Both the position numbers and the translations under genes were made by a program. Source: Candidatus Kosakonia sp. 282A-S69 (GTDB lineage Bacteria > Pseudomonadota > Gammaproteobacteria > Enterobacterales > Enterobacteriaceae). Taken from it: a DNA stretch of 64,000 nucleotides. Where the stretch lies: the NCBI RefSeq assembly GCF_029433855.1, contig NZ_JAROAU010000003.1:1112729-1176728 (forward strand), given 5' to 3'. Below the pieces are notes generated by a model, which saw only the letters and a list, made by a program, of their open reading frames with translations, was not told the origin of the DNA and did no database searches. Below, in pieces: positions 25,008 through 34,767 of this stretch (its first letter is position 1; every line of letters starts with the position of its first letter).

Positions 25008-25345
25008 AGCTTTTTAGCAAAAAATGCTATTAGAAGGATTAATGATCATGCTGGCGTTTAAAAATCAAACGGTTAGACATCATTAATCTTTGCGGCGGCC
25101 TGCATTCTATTGTCATTGTGCTTCAACATGGTGCAGAATATGCCGCTGCAAAAAAAGAGAAGATTAACCGACGTTCAACGCGTCGGTTATTTTTTTGCAA
25201 GCAAAACGTCATTCAATAAAAGAGGCCGGGCTTCGTACCGGATAGATACACATTTAAAAACCGACAGTCGTTGTCGCTGAGGAAAGAACACAAATGGGGC
25301 AATATTTTGCATTTGCGACGGCGGCCGCCGTTCTGGAGGATAGCC
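25008..25345 (+). other. yeeZ-plaP intergenic region with a terminator-ended possible short transcript
   Basis: No protein gene is visible in these 338 bp; E. coli K-12 has the regulator gene yeeY here. The region holds a strong terminator at 25165-25196 (stem TAACCGACG/CGTCGGTTA followed by seven T). About 55 bp upstream is a promoter-like pair, TTGTCA then CAGAAT at an 18-bp spacing (25112-25141), so a short RNA of about 50 nt could be made; alternatively the hairpin just ends yeeZ transcription. The plaP ribosome-binding site CTGGAGGA is at 25333-25340. Confidence 0.5.
25165..25196 (+). terminator. Rho-independent terminator downstream of yeeZ
   Basis: A 9-bp perfect stem TAACCGACG/CGTCGGTTA with a 7-nt loop is followed by seven T residues. 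It lies 158 bp after yeeZ, with no other gene between. Confidence 0.85.
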
Positions 25346-26707
25346 ATGTCGCATAACGTTACTCCAAAAACCTCTCGCGTGGAATTGCGTAAGACCCTTA
25401 CGCTGATTCCGGTTGTAATGATGGGCCTTGCCTATATGCAGCCGATGACGCTGTTCGATACGTTCGGTATCGTCTCCGGCCTGACCGATGGTCACGTGGC
25501 AACCGCCTACGCGTTTGCCCTGGTCGCTATTCTCTTTACTGCCCTGAGCTACGGTAAACTGGTGCGCCGCTTCCCGTCGGCGGGCTCCGCCTATACCTAT
25601 GCGCAGAAATCTATCTCCCCGGCCGTGGGCTTTATGGTCGGCTGGTCATCGCTGCTGGACTACCTGTTCATGCCGATGATCAACATTCTGCTGGCGAAAA
25701 TTTACTTTGAAGCGCTGGTGCCTTCTGTTCCGTCGTGGCTGTTCGTGGTGGCGCTGGTGGCCTTTATGACCATCTCCAACCTGCGCAGCATTAAGACCGT
25801 GGCGAACTTCAACACCCTGATCGTGATCCTGCAGATGGGCATCGTTGCCGTCATCGTCGGGCTTATCATCTACGGTGTCTCGCATGGCGAAGGCGCAGGT
25901 ACGCTGACCAGCACCCGTCCGTTCTGGTCCGAAGGGGCGCACGTGGTGCCGATGATCACCGGTGCGACGATCCTCTGCTTCTCGTTCCTCGGCTTCGACG
26001 GCATCTCTTCTCTTTCTGAAGAGACCAAAGACGCTGAGCGCGTGATTCCTCGCGCAATCTTCCTCACCGCACTGCTGGGCGGCGTGGTCTTTATCGTTGC
26101 GTCCTACTTCCTGCAGCTCTACTTCCCGGATATCTCGCGCTTTAAAGATCCGGACGCGTCGCAGCCGGAGATCATGCTCTACGTTGCGGGCAAAACCTTC
26201 CAGTGGGGCGTGCTGATTTTCTCAAGCGTCACCGTACTGGCATCCGGTATGGCGGCACACGCAGGCGTCTCCCGTCTGATGTACGTCATGGGCCGCGACG
26301 GCGTTTTCCCGACCCGTTTCTTCGGCTATGTGCACCCGAAATGGCGCACTCCGGCGTGGAACGTGCTGCTGGTTGGCGCGATTGCGCTGCTGGCGATTAA
26401 CTTCGATCTGGTCACCGCGACGGCGCTGATCAACTTCGGTGCGCTGGTGGCCTTCACCTTCGTTAACCTGTCGGTGATCTCCCAGTTCTGGATCCGCGAG
26501 AAGCGTAACAAAACGCTGAAAGACCACTTCAACTACCTGGTGCTGCCGGTCTGCGGCGCGCTGACAGTGGGTGCGCTGTGGGTCAACCTCGAAGAGAGCT
26601 CGATGGTGCTGGGCCTCATCTGGGGCGGTATTGGTCTGGTTTACCTCGCCTGCGTGACCCGCAGCTTCCGTAACCCGGTGCCGCAGTACGAAGATATTAC
26701 CCAGTAA
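25346..26707 (+). CDS. plaP: Putrescine importer PlaP (APC superfamily)
   Basis: A 453-residue amino acid/polyamine/organocation permease with 12 predicted membrane spans. It carries the family's first-helix region ([20 protein letters not shown]) and [27 protein letters not shown], and matches E. coli YeeF/PlaP, a low-affinity proton-driven putrescine importer linked to swarming. The ATG at 25346 has a strong GGAGGA site 5 bp upstream; the longer in-frame extension is not needed. yeeE-yeeD homologues follow as in E. coli. Confidence 0.93.
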   Translation: MSHNVTPKTSRVELRKTLTLIPVVMMGLAYMQPMTLFDTFGIVSGLTDGHVATAYAFALVAILFTALSYGKLVRRFPSAGSAYTYAQKSISPAVGFMVGWSSLLDYLFMPMINILLAKIYFEALVPSVPSWLFVVALVAFMTISNLRSIKTVANFNTLIVILQMGIVAVIVGLIIYGVSHGEGAGTLTSTRPFWSEGAHVVPMITGATILCFSFLGFDGISSLSEETKDAERVIPRAIFLTALLGGVVFIVASYFLQLYFPDISRFKDPDASQPEIMLYVAGKTFQWGVLIFSSVTVLASGMAAHAGVSRLMYVMGRDGVFPTRFFGYVHPKWRTPAWNVLLVGAIALLAINFDLVTATALINFGALVAFTFVNLSVISQFWIREKRNKTLKDHFNYLVLPVCGALTVGALWVNLEESSMVLGLIWGGIGLVYLACVTRSFRNPVPQYEDITQ

Positions 26708-26727
26708 GATCTGTTCAGAGATAACAG

Positions 26728-26757
26728 AACCGGAGGCCACGCCTCCGGTTTTTTTTG
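26728..26757 (+). terminator. Rho-independent terminator of plaP
   Basis: Stem AACCGGAGGC/GCCTCCGGTT with a 3-nt loop and nine T residues, 20 bp after the plaP stop. Confidence 0.93.
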
Positions 26758-26879
26758 CCTTCGCCCTTCCGCCAGCTGCTAATAACCAAACACCCTATGC
26801 TAGACCATTTTGTTATTGGTTCCCGTCCGCCCGCTTGTGAATAATTTGCGATCTTGTTTTTCCGGACGTTTACACCGTT

Positions 26880-27935
26880 ATGTTCTCAATGATTGTAAGT
26901 GGATTGATCTGCGGCGCGCTGCTCGGCTTTGTGATGCAGCGGGGCCGTTTCTGCCTCACTGGCGGCTTTCGCGATATGTATATCGCGAAAAATAACCGTA
27001 TGTTTTACGCCCTGCTGATCGCGATTGCTATTCAGAGCGTGGGGGTTTTCGCCCTGATTCAGGCGGGTGTGGTGCAGTATGACGCAGGCGCTTTCCCGTG
27101 GCTTGGCACGGTGGTGGGCGGCTATATTTTTGGGCTCGGCATCGTCTACGCCGGCGGCTGTGCAACCGGAACCTGGTATCGCGCCGGGGAGGGGTTGATC
27201 GGCAGCTGGATTGCGCTCTTCACCTATATGGTGATGAGTGCGGTGATGCGCTCGCCGAACGCGGCGGGCCTCAACCAGCTGTTGAAAACCTACAGCACCG
27301 AACACAACTCGATCGCCGAGACCTTTGGCTTCTCCGTCTGGCCGTTAATTGTTTTGCTGGTGGCGGTAACCCTGTGGGTGGTTGCGAAAGAGCTGCGTAA
27401 ACCGAAGCTGAAAGTGGCCTCGTTGCCGCCGCGCAGAACCGGCCTTGCGCACATTCTGTTTGAGAAGCGCTGGCATCCGTTTGTCACCGCCGTGCTTATC
27501 GGGCTGATTGCGCTGCTGGCGTGGCCGCTGAGCGAAGCTACCGGGCGCATGTTTGGTCTCGGCATCACCTCGCCGACCGCCAACATTCTGCAATTTTTGG
27601 TGGCAGGCCAGAGCAAAGTGCTGAACTGGGGCGTCTTCCTGGTGCTGGGGATCTTCCTCGGATCGCTGATTGCCGCGAAAGCCAGCCGCGAGTTCCGCGT
27701 ACGCGCCGCCGATGCGCAAACCACGCTGCGCAGCGGCTTCGGCGGGCTGTTGATGGGCGTCGGTGCCAGCATGGCCGGCGGCTGCTCCATCGGTAATGGT
27801 CTGGTGATGACGGCGATGATGACCTGGCAGGGTTGGATCGGTCTGGTATTTATGATCTTTGGCGTATGGACCGCGTCATGGTTTTTATATGTTCGTCCGC
27901 AGCGCAAAGCGAAGCTTGCCGCGGCTGTGGCTTAA
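26880..27935 (+). CDS. tsuA: Thiosulfate transporter TsuA (YeeE/YedE family)
   Basis: A 351-residue membrane protein with about nine spans and two internal repeats. Each repeat carries Gly/Cys signatures: MQRGRFCLTGGFRDMY, YAGGCATGTWYRAGEG and SMAGGCSIGNGLV. In the solved YeeE structure conserved cysteines relay thiosulfate through the pore. tsuB follows 16 bp downstream, so the two are probably one operon for thiosulfate import as a sulfur source. Confidence 0.94.
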   Translation: MFSMIVSGLICGALLGFVMQRGRFCLTGGFRDMYIAKNNRMFYALLIAIAIQSVGVFALIQAGVVQYDAGAFPWLGTVVGGYIFGLGIVYAGGCATGTWYRAGEGLIGSWIALFTYMVMSAVMRSPNAAGLNQLLKTYSTEHNSIAETFGFSVWPLIVLLVAVTLWVVAKELRKPKLKVASLPPRRTGLAHILFEKRWHPFVTAVLIGLIALLAWPLSEATGRMFGLGITSPTANILQFLVAGQSKVLNWGVFLVLGIFLGSLIAAKASREFRVRAADAQTTLRSGFGGLLMGVGASMAGGCSIGNGLVMTAMMTWQGWIGLVFMIFGVWTASWFLYVRPQRKAKLAAAVA

Positions 27936-27951
27936 ATAAACAGGAGCTGTT

Positions 27952-28179
27952 ATGGCGGTTAAAAAACTCGATGTGGTAACCCAGGTATGCCCGTTCCCAC
28001 TGATTGAAGCAAAAGCGGCGCTGGCAGAGATGCACAGCGGCGATGAACTGGTGATTGAGTTCGACTGCACCCAGGCGACGGAAGCGATTCCCCAGTGGGC
28101 GGCAGAAGAGGGGCACACCATTACGGATTACCAGCAGGTGGGTGATGCCGCCTGGAGCATCACCGTCCAGAAGGCGTAA
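27952..28179 (+). CDS. tsuB: TusA-family sulfur carrier TsuB (YeeD)
   Basis: A 75-residue TusA-fold protein with the signature CPFPLIEAKAAL, the reactive cysteine being residue 13, and a C-terminal SITVQ beta strand. Its family partner TsuA is immediately upstream; TsuB is needed with TsuA for growth on thiosulfate in E. coli. AGGAGC precedes the ATG. Confidence 0.95.
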   Translation: MAVKKLDVVTQVCPFPLIEAKAALAEMHSGDELVIEFDCTQATEAIPQWAAEEGHTITDYQQVGDAAWSITVQKA

Positions 28180-28213
28180 GCCGCAGGCCCTCCCGCGCAC
28201 GGGAGGGCAACGT

Positions 28214-29638
28214 TCAGACAATCTCTTCGGCGTACTGCCACAGCGCTTTCAACAGCGCCTGTTTTTCACTGTCCCCTTCATACTGCTGGAACAGCGCCTG
28301 CAACTCTTCGGCATAGCGTTGTAAAAATTCCGGCGTGAAGATCTCGCGGCGATGCGCCAGCCAGCGCTGCTGCTCCTCTTCATCGAGCGTGCCGGGGAAG
28401 TTGCGCGCCCGGTAGTTAAACAGCAGCTTCTCAATGCGCCCGTCGGCAAAGGTGATATCCAGCGCGGGCAGGTTGCGCGGCTCGGTCTCCAGCAGGATCT
28501 TCATTGCAGCGCGATCGGCATCGCTGAAAAAGCCGTTGTAGATCTGCGCGTCGACATTCTCCGACGGTACAAACGGCTCCGCTTCGGCGAAGAGTGCCAG
28601 CACTTTTTCGCGCACCTGCGGGTGGTCACGCAGGATCTGTAAATTATCGAGACAGCGCTGGCGGTCGATGCCGAGCCGCTCGGCATCCTCTGGCCGCAAC
28701 GTATTGGCCTGCGCCAGCACCGGGCACTTGTTAAGATGCACCAGCTTAACCGGCACCGCAGCAGCATCCCCCAGCTCGCTCTTCGGCGTATAGAGGCGCT
28801 CACGCAGCGCATCGGCATCCAGCTCCAGCAGCGGCGACATATCGCCTGCCAGATCAACCATAATCACCGCGTTGCGGTTTTCCGGGTGCCACGCCAGCGG
28901 CGCAACCCAACTGGTATTGCCGCGCGCCGCGCCAAACATGCCAGAGACATGCACCAGCGGTTTCATCTGCGACACATCAATTAAGGTCGCCAGCTTCTGC
29001 TTGCTGCGATGGCTATAGAGATAGGCAAACAGCTTCGGCTGCTTCGCTTTCACCAGCTGCGCCATGGCGATGGTGGCATAGACATCCGCCATCGCGTCGT
29101 GGGCGTTACTGTGTTCAATGCCGTTGGCTTTGGTGAGGTGTTCAAGGCGGAAACTGGGCAGCCCCTCTTCATTCTCCGGCCAGTTGATCCCCTCCGGGCG
29201 CAGGGCGTAGCAGGCACGCATTACGTCCAGCAGATCCCAGCGCGAGTTATGGTTTTGCCAGCTCCAGGCATAGGGATCGTAGAAGTTGCGGTAAAAAATA
29301 TTACGCGTCACTTCATCATCAAAACGGACGTTGTTGTAGCCCACCACGCAAGTATTTGGCACCGTGAAGAGGGCGTGAATACGTTTCGCAAATGCCGCTT
29401 CGTTTTCACCTCTGGCGCGTGCCACCTGCGGGGTAATCCCGGTGATCAGCACCGCTTCAGGCTGGGGAAGATAGTCATCGGCGGGTTTGCAGTAGAAGAC
29501 TTCCGGCTCGCCGAGAGTCGTGAAATCGGCATCGGTGCGCAGCGCGGCGAATTGCGCCGGGCGATCCAGCGCGGGGCTGGTTCCGAAGGTCTCGTAATCA
29601 TGAAAAAGAAATGTCGGGGTAGCCGGGGAATCAGACAC
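28214..29638 (-). CDS. sbcB: Exodeoxyribonuclease I
   Basis: A 474-residue 3'-5' single-strand DNA exonuclease of the DEDDh type, acting in recombination and mismatch repair. The exonuclease motifs are FLFHDYETFGTSPALDRPAQ (Asp and Glu of ExoI motif), VVGYNNVRFDDEV and the HDAMADVYATIAMAQ motif; the SH3-like and helical domains follow. The gene faces tsuAB, with a 22-bp GC-rich inverted repeat (GCCCTCCCG...CGGGAGGGC) between them. Confidence 0.97.
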   Translation of the reverse strand: MSDSPATPTFLFHDYETFGTSPALDRPAQFAALRTDADFTTLGEPEVFYCKPADDYLPQPEAVLITGITPQVARARGENEAAFAKRIHALFTVPNTCVVGYNNVRFDDEVTRNIFYRNFYDPYAWSWQNHNSRWDLLDVMRACYALRPEGINWPENEEGLPSFRLEHLTKANGIEHSNAHDAMADVYATIAMAQLVKAKQPKLFAYLYSHRSKQKLATLIDVSQMKPLVHVSGMFGAARGNTSWVAPLAWHPENRNAVIMVDLAGDMSPLLELDADALRERLYTPKSELGDAAAVPVKLVHLNKCPVLAQANTLRPEDAERLGIDRQRCLDNLQILRDHPQVREKVLALFAEAEPFVPSENVDAQIYNGFFSDADRAAMKILLETEPRNLPALDITFADGRIEKLLFNYRARNFPGTLDEEEQQRWLAHRREIFTPEFLQRYAEELQALFQQYEGDSEKQALLKALWQYAEEIV

Positions 29639-29847
29639 CAGAAGCTCATCCTGTCAGAAAGTATGCCGACTATGGTAAACCATCGTCGCCCGTGTGCCGA
29701 AGAAAAACCGTGCCAGCTTACGGCGTAACACGCAAAAACAGGGGCTTAAAAATGATTTATGTCACATTTCTTTGCAATTTTGCCAGGTAACGACACACGA
29801 AGTTCCGTACAAAGGACGCCCCTTTCCGAAGTATTGAGGATATTTCA

Positions 29848-31008
29848 TTGAAACGCCGTTTGTTTGCTGCTTCATTGTTGGCGGTGAGCGTCCATTGCGC
29901 TCAGGCCGACGACCTCCCATTTGCCCCTCAACCCCCGGCAGTGCAGGCCGGATCATGGGTGTTGATGGACTACACAACCGGGCAAATCTTAACTGCGGGG
30001 CATGAGCATCAGCAGCGTAATCCGGCGAGTCTGACGAAATTGATGACCGGCTATGTCGTCGATCGCGCGATTGATAGCCATCGCATCAGTGCCGATGATG
30101 TTGTGACGGTTGGCAAAGATGCCTGGGCGCAGGGCAACCCGGTGTTTGCCGGCTCGTCACTTATGTTCCTGAAGCCTGGCGACCGTCTGACCGTGCGCGA
30201 TTTGAGTCGCGGGCTGATTGTGGATTCCGGCAATGACGCCTGCGTGGCGCTGGCGGATCACGTTGCTGGCGGGGAGCCGCAGTTCGTGGCAATGATGAAC
30301 GACTATGTGCAGAAACTGAACCTGCGTGATACCCACTTTGAAACGGTACACGGCCTGGATGCGCCGGGGCAGCACAGCTCGGCCTACGATCTGGCGGTGT
30401 TATCTCGCGCCATTATTCACGGCGAGCCGGATTTCTATCACATGTACAGCGAAAAGAGCCTGACGTGGAATGGCATCACGCAGCAGAACCGCAATGGCCT
30501 TTTATGGGACAAAAGCCTGAATGTCGATGGGCTGAAGACGGGCCACACCTCTGGCGCTGGTTTTAACCTGATCGCCTCAAGTGTGGATGGTCAGCGGCGT
30601 TTGATTGCGGTGATCATGGGGGCGGACAGCCCGAAAGGGCGCGAAGAGCAGGCGCGCAAGCTGCTGCACTGGGGCCAGCAGAACTTCGATACGGTTGAGA
30701 TCCTGCGTAACGGTAAAAAAGTGGGCAGCGAACGCGTCTGGTATGGCGATAAAGAGCAGATTGCCGTCGGCACCGATGAGGATCGCTGGCTGGTGCTGCC
30801 GAAAGCGGAACTGCAAAACATCAAAGCCAAATATGTGCTGGACAGCAAAGAACTAGAAGCGCCCCTTGCCGCGCATCAGCGCGTCGGTGAAATCCAGCTG
30901 TATGACCGCGATAAAGTGATCGCCAAAATGCCGCTGGTGACGCTAGAGAGCGTTGGCAAAGGTGGGCTCTTCTCCCGTCTGAGCGACTACCTGCACCACA
31001 AAGGGTGA
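29848..31008 (+). CDS. dacD: D-alanyl-D-alanine carboxypeptidase DacD (PBP6b)
   Basis: A 386-residue low-molecular-mass penicillin-binding protein with a signal peptide (about residues 1-21). The active-site motifs are ASLTKLMT (SxxK), VDSGNDA (SxN type) and DGLKTGHTSGAG (KTG), and the C-terminal end LFSRLSDYLHHKG is an amphipathic membrane anchor. It trims pentapeptide side chains in the periplasm. The start is TTG with TGAGGA upstream; the E. coli gene also uses TTG here. Confidence 0.96.
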   Translation: MKRRLFAASLLAVSVHCAQADDLPFAPQPPAVQAGSWVLMDYTTGQILTAGHEHQQRNPASLTKLMTGYVVDRAIDSHRISADDVVTVGKDAWAQGNPVFAGSSLMFLKPGDRLTVRDLSRGLIVDSGNDACVALADHVAGGEPQFVAMMNDYVQKLNLRDTHFETVHGLDAPGQHSSAYDLAVLSRAIIHGEPDFYHMYSEKSLTWNGITQQNRNGLLWDKSLNVDGLKTGHTSGAGFNLIASSVDGQRRLIAVIMGADSPKGREEQARKLLHWGQQNFDTVEILRNGKKVGSERVWYGDKEQIAVGTDEDRWLVLPKAELQNIKAKYVLDSKELEAPLAAHQRVGEIQLYDRDKVIAKMPLVTLESVGKGGLFSRLSDYLHHKG

Positions 31009-31092
31009 CCAGCGTGCGGGCAGAGTGGCAGGCTTGCGAGTCTGCTCGCATAATTGACGCGTGCGGCAAGCCGGATGGTCGCCGGGTAGATA

Positions 31093-31112
31093 TACTGTAC
31101 AGACAAACAGTA
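31093..31112 (+). promoter_or_regulatory. LexA (SOS) box of sbmC
   Basis: TACTGTACAGACAAACAGTA fits the SOS consensus TACTGT-N8-ACAGTA exactly in both half-sites, 17 bp before the sbmC start region. sbmC is a known LexA-repressed, DNA-damage-induced gene in E. coli. Confidence 0.95.
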
Positions 31113-31129
31113 ACGCGCAGGAGGTCATG

Positions 31130-31603
31130 ATGGGCTACAACGTTAAACAAGTAGAGCAGCGCCGTATCGCCGGGTTTCATCTGGTGGGGCCGTGGGAAGA
31201 GAAGGTCAAGCAGGGCTTCCAGCAGCTGCTGCTGTGGGTTGAGAATAACCAGCTCCAGCCGCTGGAGTGGGTGAGCGTCTATTACGATAATCCGGACGAC
31301 GTGCCGCCGGAAAAGCTGCGCTGTGATGTTGCCATCACCGTCGAGCGCGATTTCCAGGTGCCTGTTAACAGCGCAGGCGTTATCACCACCGATATTCCCG
31401 GCGGCCACTACGCGGTGATGGGCGCGCGGGTGCATAACGAAGAGTTTGAAAGCAGCTGGAATCTCTTTTTCGATGAGCTGTTGGGTGATACCTCGGTGCA
31501 GATTGCCGCAGGTCCCTGTTTTGAGATCTACCAGAACGACGGCAAGCGCGACGGTTTCTGGGATATTGAGATGTATATCCCCGTCGAACCGAACGCCCAC
31601 TAA
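31130..31603 (+). CDS. sbmC: DNA gyrase inhibitor SbmC (GyrI)
   Basis: A 157-residue GyrI-like small-molecule-binding domain protein that protects gyrase from microcin B17 and endogenous gyrase poisons. It has RRIAGFHLVGPWEEKVKQGF, VYYDNPDDVPPEKLRCDVAI, IPGGHYAVMGARV and DGFWDIEMYIPV. Two adjacent ATG codons (31127 and 31130) follow GGAGG; the second has the better spacing. SOS control is supported by the LexA box upstream. Confidence 0.95.
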   Translation: MGYNVKQVEQRRIAGFHLVGPWEEKVKQGFQQLLLWVENNQLQPLEWVSVYYDNPDDVPPEKLRCDVAITVERDFQVPVNSAGVITTDIPGGHYAVMGARVHNEEFESSWNLFFDELLGDTSVQIAAGPCFEIYQNDGKRDGFWDIEMYIPVEPNAH

Positions 31604-31621
31604 TGCAGGGCAGGGTAAAAA

Positions 31622-31656
31622 AGGCCGCGAGAGTGATACTGGCGGCCCCTTTTTTT
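31622..31656 (+). terminator. Rho-independent terminator of sbmC
   Basis: GGCCGC and GCGGCC arms around a 13-nt loop, followed by CCTTTTTTTG, 19 bp after the sbmC stop. Confidence 0.8.
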
Positions 31657-31727
31657 GTCCTGACAGGGCATCGGTGCGGAAAAATACCGCTACAATTGCG
31701 CCTCTCTTTTTAACCCGGAGCCTGGCT

Positions 31728-32786
31728 GTGCGTCGCGACAAATCCCTCAGCCCTTTTGAAATACGACTTTATCGCCACTACCGCATCGTGCACGGCGTGC
31801 GCATCGCGCTGGCGTTTATCTTCACCTTTTTGCTCATCCGCCTGCTTAATGTTCCGGAGGGCACCTGGCCGTTGATCACGCTGGTGGTGCTGATGGGGCC
31901 AATCTCCTTCTGGGGCAACGTTGTGCCTCGCGCCTTTGAGCGTATCGGCGGCACCATTTTCGGCGCGGTGCTGGGGCTGGTGGCGTTAAGGCTGGAGCTC
32001 TACTCGTTGCCACTGATGCTGCTGTGGTGCGCCGCCGCCATGTTTCTCTGCGGCTGGCTGGCGCTCGGCAAAAAGCCTTACCAGGCGTTGCTGATTGGTA
32101 TCACGCTTGCGGTCGTCGTGGGGGGGCCTAGCGGCGATATGCATACAGCGCTGTGGCGCGGTGGCGATGTGATTATCGGTTCGCTCCTCGCCATGCTCTT
32201 TACCGGCATCTGGCCGCAGCGCGCTTTTTTGCACTGGCGCATCCAGATGGCAAACTATGTTACGGCCTTCAACCGCGTCTACCAGGGCGGGTTTTCACGC
32301 AACCTGGTGGAGCGCCCGCGGCTGGAAAAACAGCTGCAAAAAATCCTCAACGACGTGGTGAAGATGCGCGGGCTGATTACACCCGCCTGTAAAGAGACCC
32401 ATATCCAGAAAGCGATCTTTGAGGCGATCCAGACCGTCAGCCGCAATATGGTCTGCATGCTGGAGCTGCAAATCAACGCGCACTGGAGTTCACGTGCCAG
32501 CCATTTTGTGATGATTAACGCCAGCACGCTGCAGGAGACACAGCAGATGACGCAGCAGACGCTGCTCACCATCGCCCACGCGCTCTATGAGGGTAACCCG
32601 CAGCCGATACTGGCAAACACGGAAAAACTTAACGATATCGTCGCTGAACTGCGGCAGTTGATTGGCGAACATCAGGGCGATGCGGTCACGGAAACCTCGA
32701 TTCACGGCTATGTCTGGCTCAGCATGGAGCTGGCGCGCCAGCTGGAGTTGTTATCGCATTTGATCTGCCGGGCGCTGCGCAAATAA
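31728..32786 (+). CDS. yeeA: FUSC-family inner membrane protein YeeA
   Basis: A 352-residue protein with six hydrophobic segments in its first half (for example VRIALAFIFTFLLIRLL and FGAVLGLVALRLELYSLPLM) and a soluble helical C-terminal half, the layout of half-size FUSC/aromatic-acid-exporter-like proteins. Function is unknown. The start is GTG 31728 (MRRDKSLSPFEIRLYRHYRIVHG, the conserved N-terminus); a longer frame extending back into sbmC is rejected. Confidence 0.92.
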   Translation: MRRDKSLSPFEIRLYRHYRIVHGVRIALAFIFTFLLIRLLNVPEGTWPLITLVVLMGPISFWGNVVPRAFERIGGTIFGAVLGLVALRLELYSLPLMLLWCAAAMFLCGWLALGKKPYQALLIGITLAVVVGGPSGDMHTALWRGGDVIIGSLLAMLFTGIWPQRAFLHWRIQMANYVTAFNRVYQGGFSRNLVERPRLEKQLQKILNDVVKMRGLITPACKETHIQKAIFEAIQTVSRNMVCMLELQINAHWSSRASHFVMINASTLQETQQMTQQTLLTIAHALYEGNPQPILANTEKLNDIVAELRQLIGEHQGDAVTETSIHGYVWLSMELARQLELLSHLICRALRK

Positions 32787-32952
32787 ACGGCTAATAACGC
32801 CCTCGGGCTGCCAGGTTGTTTCGATTCAGCTATATTTGCGGTTATGATAGCCAGCAGGAAAACTTATTGTCATATGCCACTGCTTTGGGTAGGTTTGCCT
32901 CTCAGGTGATGGCCTTAACGAATCCGAATCTCAATTAATCAGGGGTGTCAAA

Positions 32953-33288
32953 ATGGAAACAACCAAGCCTTCATTCCAGGACGTTCTGGAATTTGTGCGT
33001 CTGTTCCGTCGCAAAAACAAACTGCAGCGCGAAATTCAGGACGTTGAGAAAAAGATCCGTGATAACCAGAAACGCGTTCTGCTGCTGGACAACCTCAGCG
33101 ACTACATCAAGCCGGGCATGAGCGTTGAAGCCATTCAGGGCATTATCGCCAGCATGCGTACCGACTACGAAGATCGCGTTGATGACTACATCATCAAAAA
33201 CGCCGAGCTGTCGAAAGAGCGCCGCGAAATCTCCAAAAAACTGAAAACCATGGGCGAGCTGAAATCGGTCGAACACAAAGCCGAGTAA
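32953..33288 (+). CDS. tmaR: PTS system regulator TmaR (YeeX)
   Basis: A 111-residue, highly charged, helical protein of the UPF0265 family, with a coiled-coil pattern at about residues 20-45 and 75-105 ([20 protein letters not shown]). E. coli TmaR forms polar clusters and sequesters enzyme I of the sugar phosphotransferase system. The 166-bp leader contains its promoter; GGGGTG precedes the ATG. Confidence 0.95.
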   Translation: METTKPSFQDVLEFVRLFRRKNKLQREIQDVEKKIRDNQKRVLLLDNLSDYIKPGMSVEAIQGIIASMRTDYEDRVDDYIIKNAELSKERREISKKLKTMGELKSVEHKAE

Positions 33289-33296
33289 GCGTCTGC

Positions 33297-33332
33297 ACGG
33301 TGAGAGCCTTGTCTCTCACCGTCATCTTTTTC
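33297..33332 (+). terminator. Rho-independent terminator of tmaR
   Basis: A 10-bp perfect stem ACGGTGAGAG/CTCTCACCGT with a 6-nt loop, followed by CATCTTTTT. Confidence 0.85.
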
Positions 33333-33465
33333 CACTCCACTTCCCCTTTTCCTTCCCCCTTTTTCTAAATCACCCATAAAAACCAGGCCTTTCTCTCTTT
33401 GCAGAGTGATAAAATGCGCCGCGCAGATCGTAAACCAGGATGCTCAAACATCATCAGGAGCCAGC

Positions 33466-34011
33466 ATGTTAACGCTTGTCACCGGCGGCGCGCGCAGCGG
33501 CAAAAGCCGTCATGCCGAATCGTTAGTCAGCCCCGCACCGCGCGTGTTGTATATCGCCACCGCACAAATTTTTGATGAAGAGATGGCGGCGCGTATCGCC
33601 CACCATCGCCAGAGCCGCCCGGCGCACTGGCGCACGGAAGAGCGCTGGCAGCAGTTAAGCAATATCATCGCCGCGCACAACGATCCGGAAGAAGCGATCG
33701 TGCTGGAGTGCATCACGACGCTGGTGACTAATCTGCTCTTCGCCTTTGGCGGCAACGACGATATCGGGAAATGGGATTACGCCGCGCTGGAGATGCAGGT
33801 GCAACAGGAGATCGAGGTACTGCTCGCTGCCTGCAACGCCTGTCCCGCCCGGGTGGTGATGGTAACGAATGAAGTTGGAATGGGGATCGTGCCGGAAAAC
33901 CGTCTGGCGCGGCACTTTCGTGATATTGCCGGGCGTGTCAATCAGCGGCTGGCGCAGGCCGCCGATGAGGTCTGGCTGGTGGTTTCGGGAATTGGAGTAA
34001 AAATAAAATGA
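33466..34011 (+). CDS. cobU: Adenosylcobinamide kinase / adenosylcobinamide-phosphate guanylyltransferase
   Basis: A 181-residue bifunctional enzyme of nucleotide-loop assembly in cobalamin synthesis. It has the P-loop [43 protein letters not shown] with the guanylylated His, and [22 protein letters not shown] 33466 follows CAGGAG. It overlaps cobS by 4 bp. Only cobU, cobS and cobT are here, as in E. coli, so this locus supports cobinamide salvage; I see no cobalamin riboswitch in the 133-bp leader. Confidence 0.96.
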   Translation: MLTLVTGGARSGKSRHAESLVSPAPRVLYIATAQIFDEEMAARIAHHRQSRPAHWRTEERWQQLSNIIAAHNDPEEAIVLECITTLVTNLLFAFGGNDDIGKWDYAALEMQVQQEIEVLLAACNACPARVVMVTNEVGMGIVPENRLARHFRDIAGRVNQRLAQAADEVWLVVSGIGVKIK

Positions 34012-34748
34012 TCAAGTTGTTCTTCGCCACATTATCGTTTATCAGCCGCATTCCGGTACCGGGCCGCTGGGTACAGGGGCTGGATGGCGCGGATTATGTG
34101 CGTGGGATCACCACTTTTCCGCTGGTTGGCCTGCTGCTTGGCGGCCTGAGCGGCTTTCTTTTCATCATGTTACACACCTGGTGCGGTGCGCCACTGGCGG
34201 CGCTGTTGAGCGTGCTGGCGCTGGCACTGCTGACCGGTGGTTTCCATCTCGATGGTCTGGCAGACACTTGCGACGGCATTTTCTCTGCCCGCCGACGCGA
34301 GCGGATGCTGGAGATCATGCGCGACAGCCGTCTCGGCACGCACGGTGGGCTGGCGCTGGTGTTTGTGCTGGTGGCAAAAATCCTTGTGCTCAGCGAGCTA
34401 CAGCTGCGCGATGCGCCCATGATAGCGGCGCTGGCGGCGGCCTGCGCCGTCGGGCGCGGCTGCTCAGTGCTGCTGATGTTCGGTCACCGCTACGCCCGCA
34501 ACGAAGGGCTGGGCAATCTGTTTATAGGCAAGGTTTCCGGTAGAGATACACTCGTCACCTTAATCATCACCGCACTGTTAACCATGGCGTTGCTTGGCGC
34601 GCAAGGCGTGTTGGCGCTGCTGGTCACCATGGTGGCGGTGTTCCTGCTCGGCTGGCTGCTCAAGCGCACCCTCGGCGGGCAGACCGGCGACACCCTTGGC
34701 GCGGCGATTGAGCTTGGCGAAGTTATCTTCCTGTTCGCGCTGCTCTGA
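34008..34748 (+). CDS. cobS: Cobalamin (5'-phosphate) synthase CobS
   Basis: A 246-residue polytopic inner-membrane enzyme joining adenosylcobinamide-GDP to alpha-ribazole phosphate. It has the acidic signature [16 protein letters not shown] and [13 protein letters not shown] shared by all CobS proteins, followed by several hydrophobic spans. It starts within the last codons of cobU (ATGA). Confidence 0.96.
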   Translation: MIKLFFATLSFISRIPVPGRWVQGLDGADYVRGITTFPLVGLLLGGLSGFLFIMLHTWCGAPLAALLSVLALALLTGGFHLDGLADTCDGIFSARRRERMLEIMRDSRLGTHGGLALVFVLVAKILVLSELQLRDAPMIAALAAACAVGRGCSVLLMFGHRYARNEGLGNLFIGKVSGRDTLVTLIITALLTMALLGAQGVLALLVTMVAVFLLGWLLKRTLGGQTGDTLGAAIELGEVIFLFALL

Positions 34749-34767
34749 CCCCTTAACGAGAGACGTA

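Noticed and set aside
33333-33465. Possible cobalamin riboswitch before cobUST
   Set aside because: The leader is only 133 bp, pyrimidine-rich, and no B12-box-like conserved sequence or pseudoknot arms could be seen.
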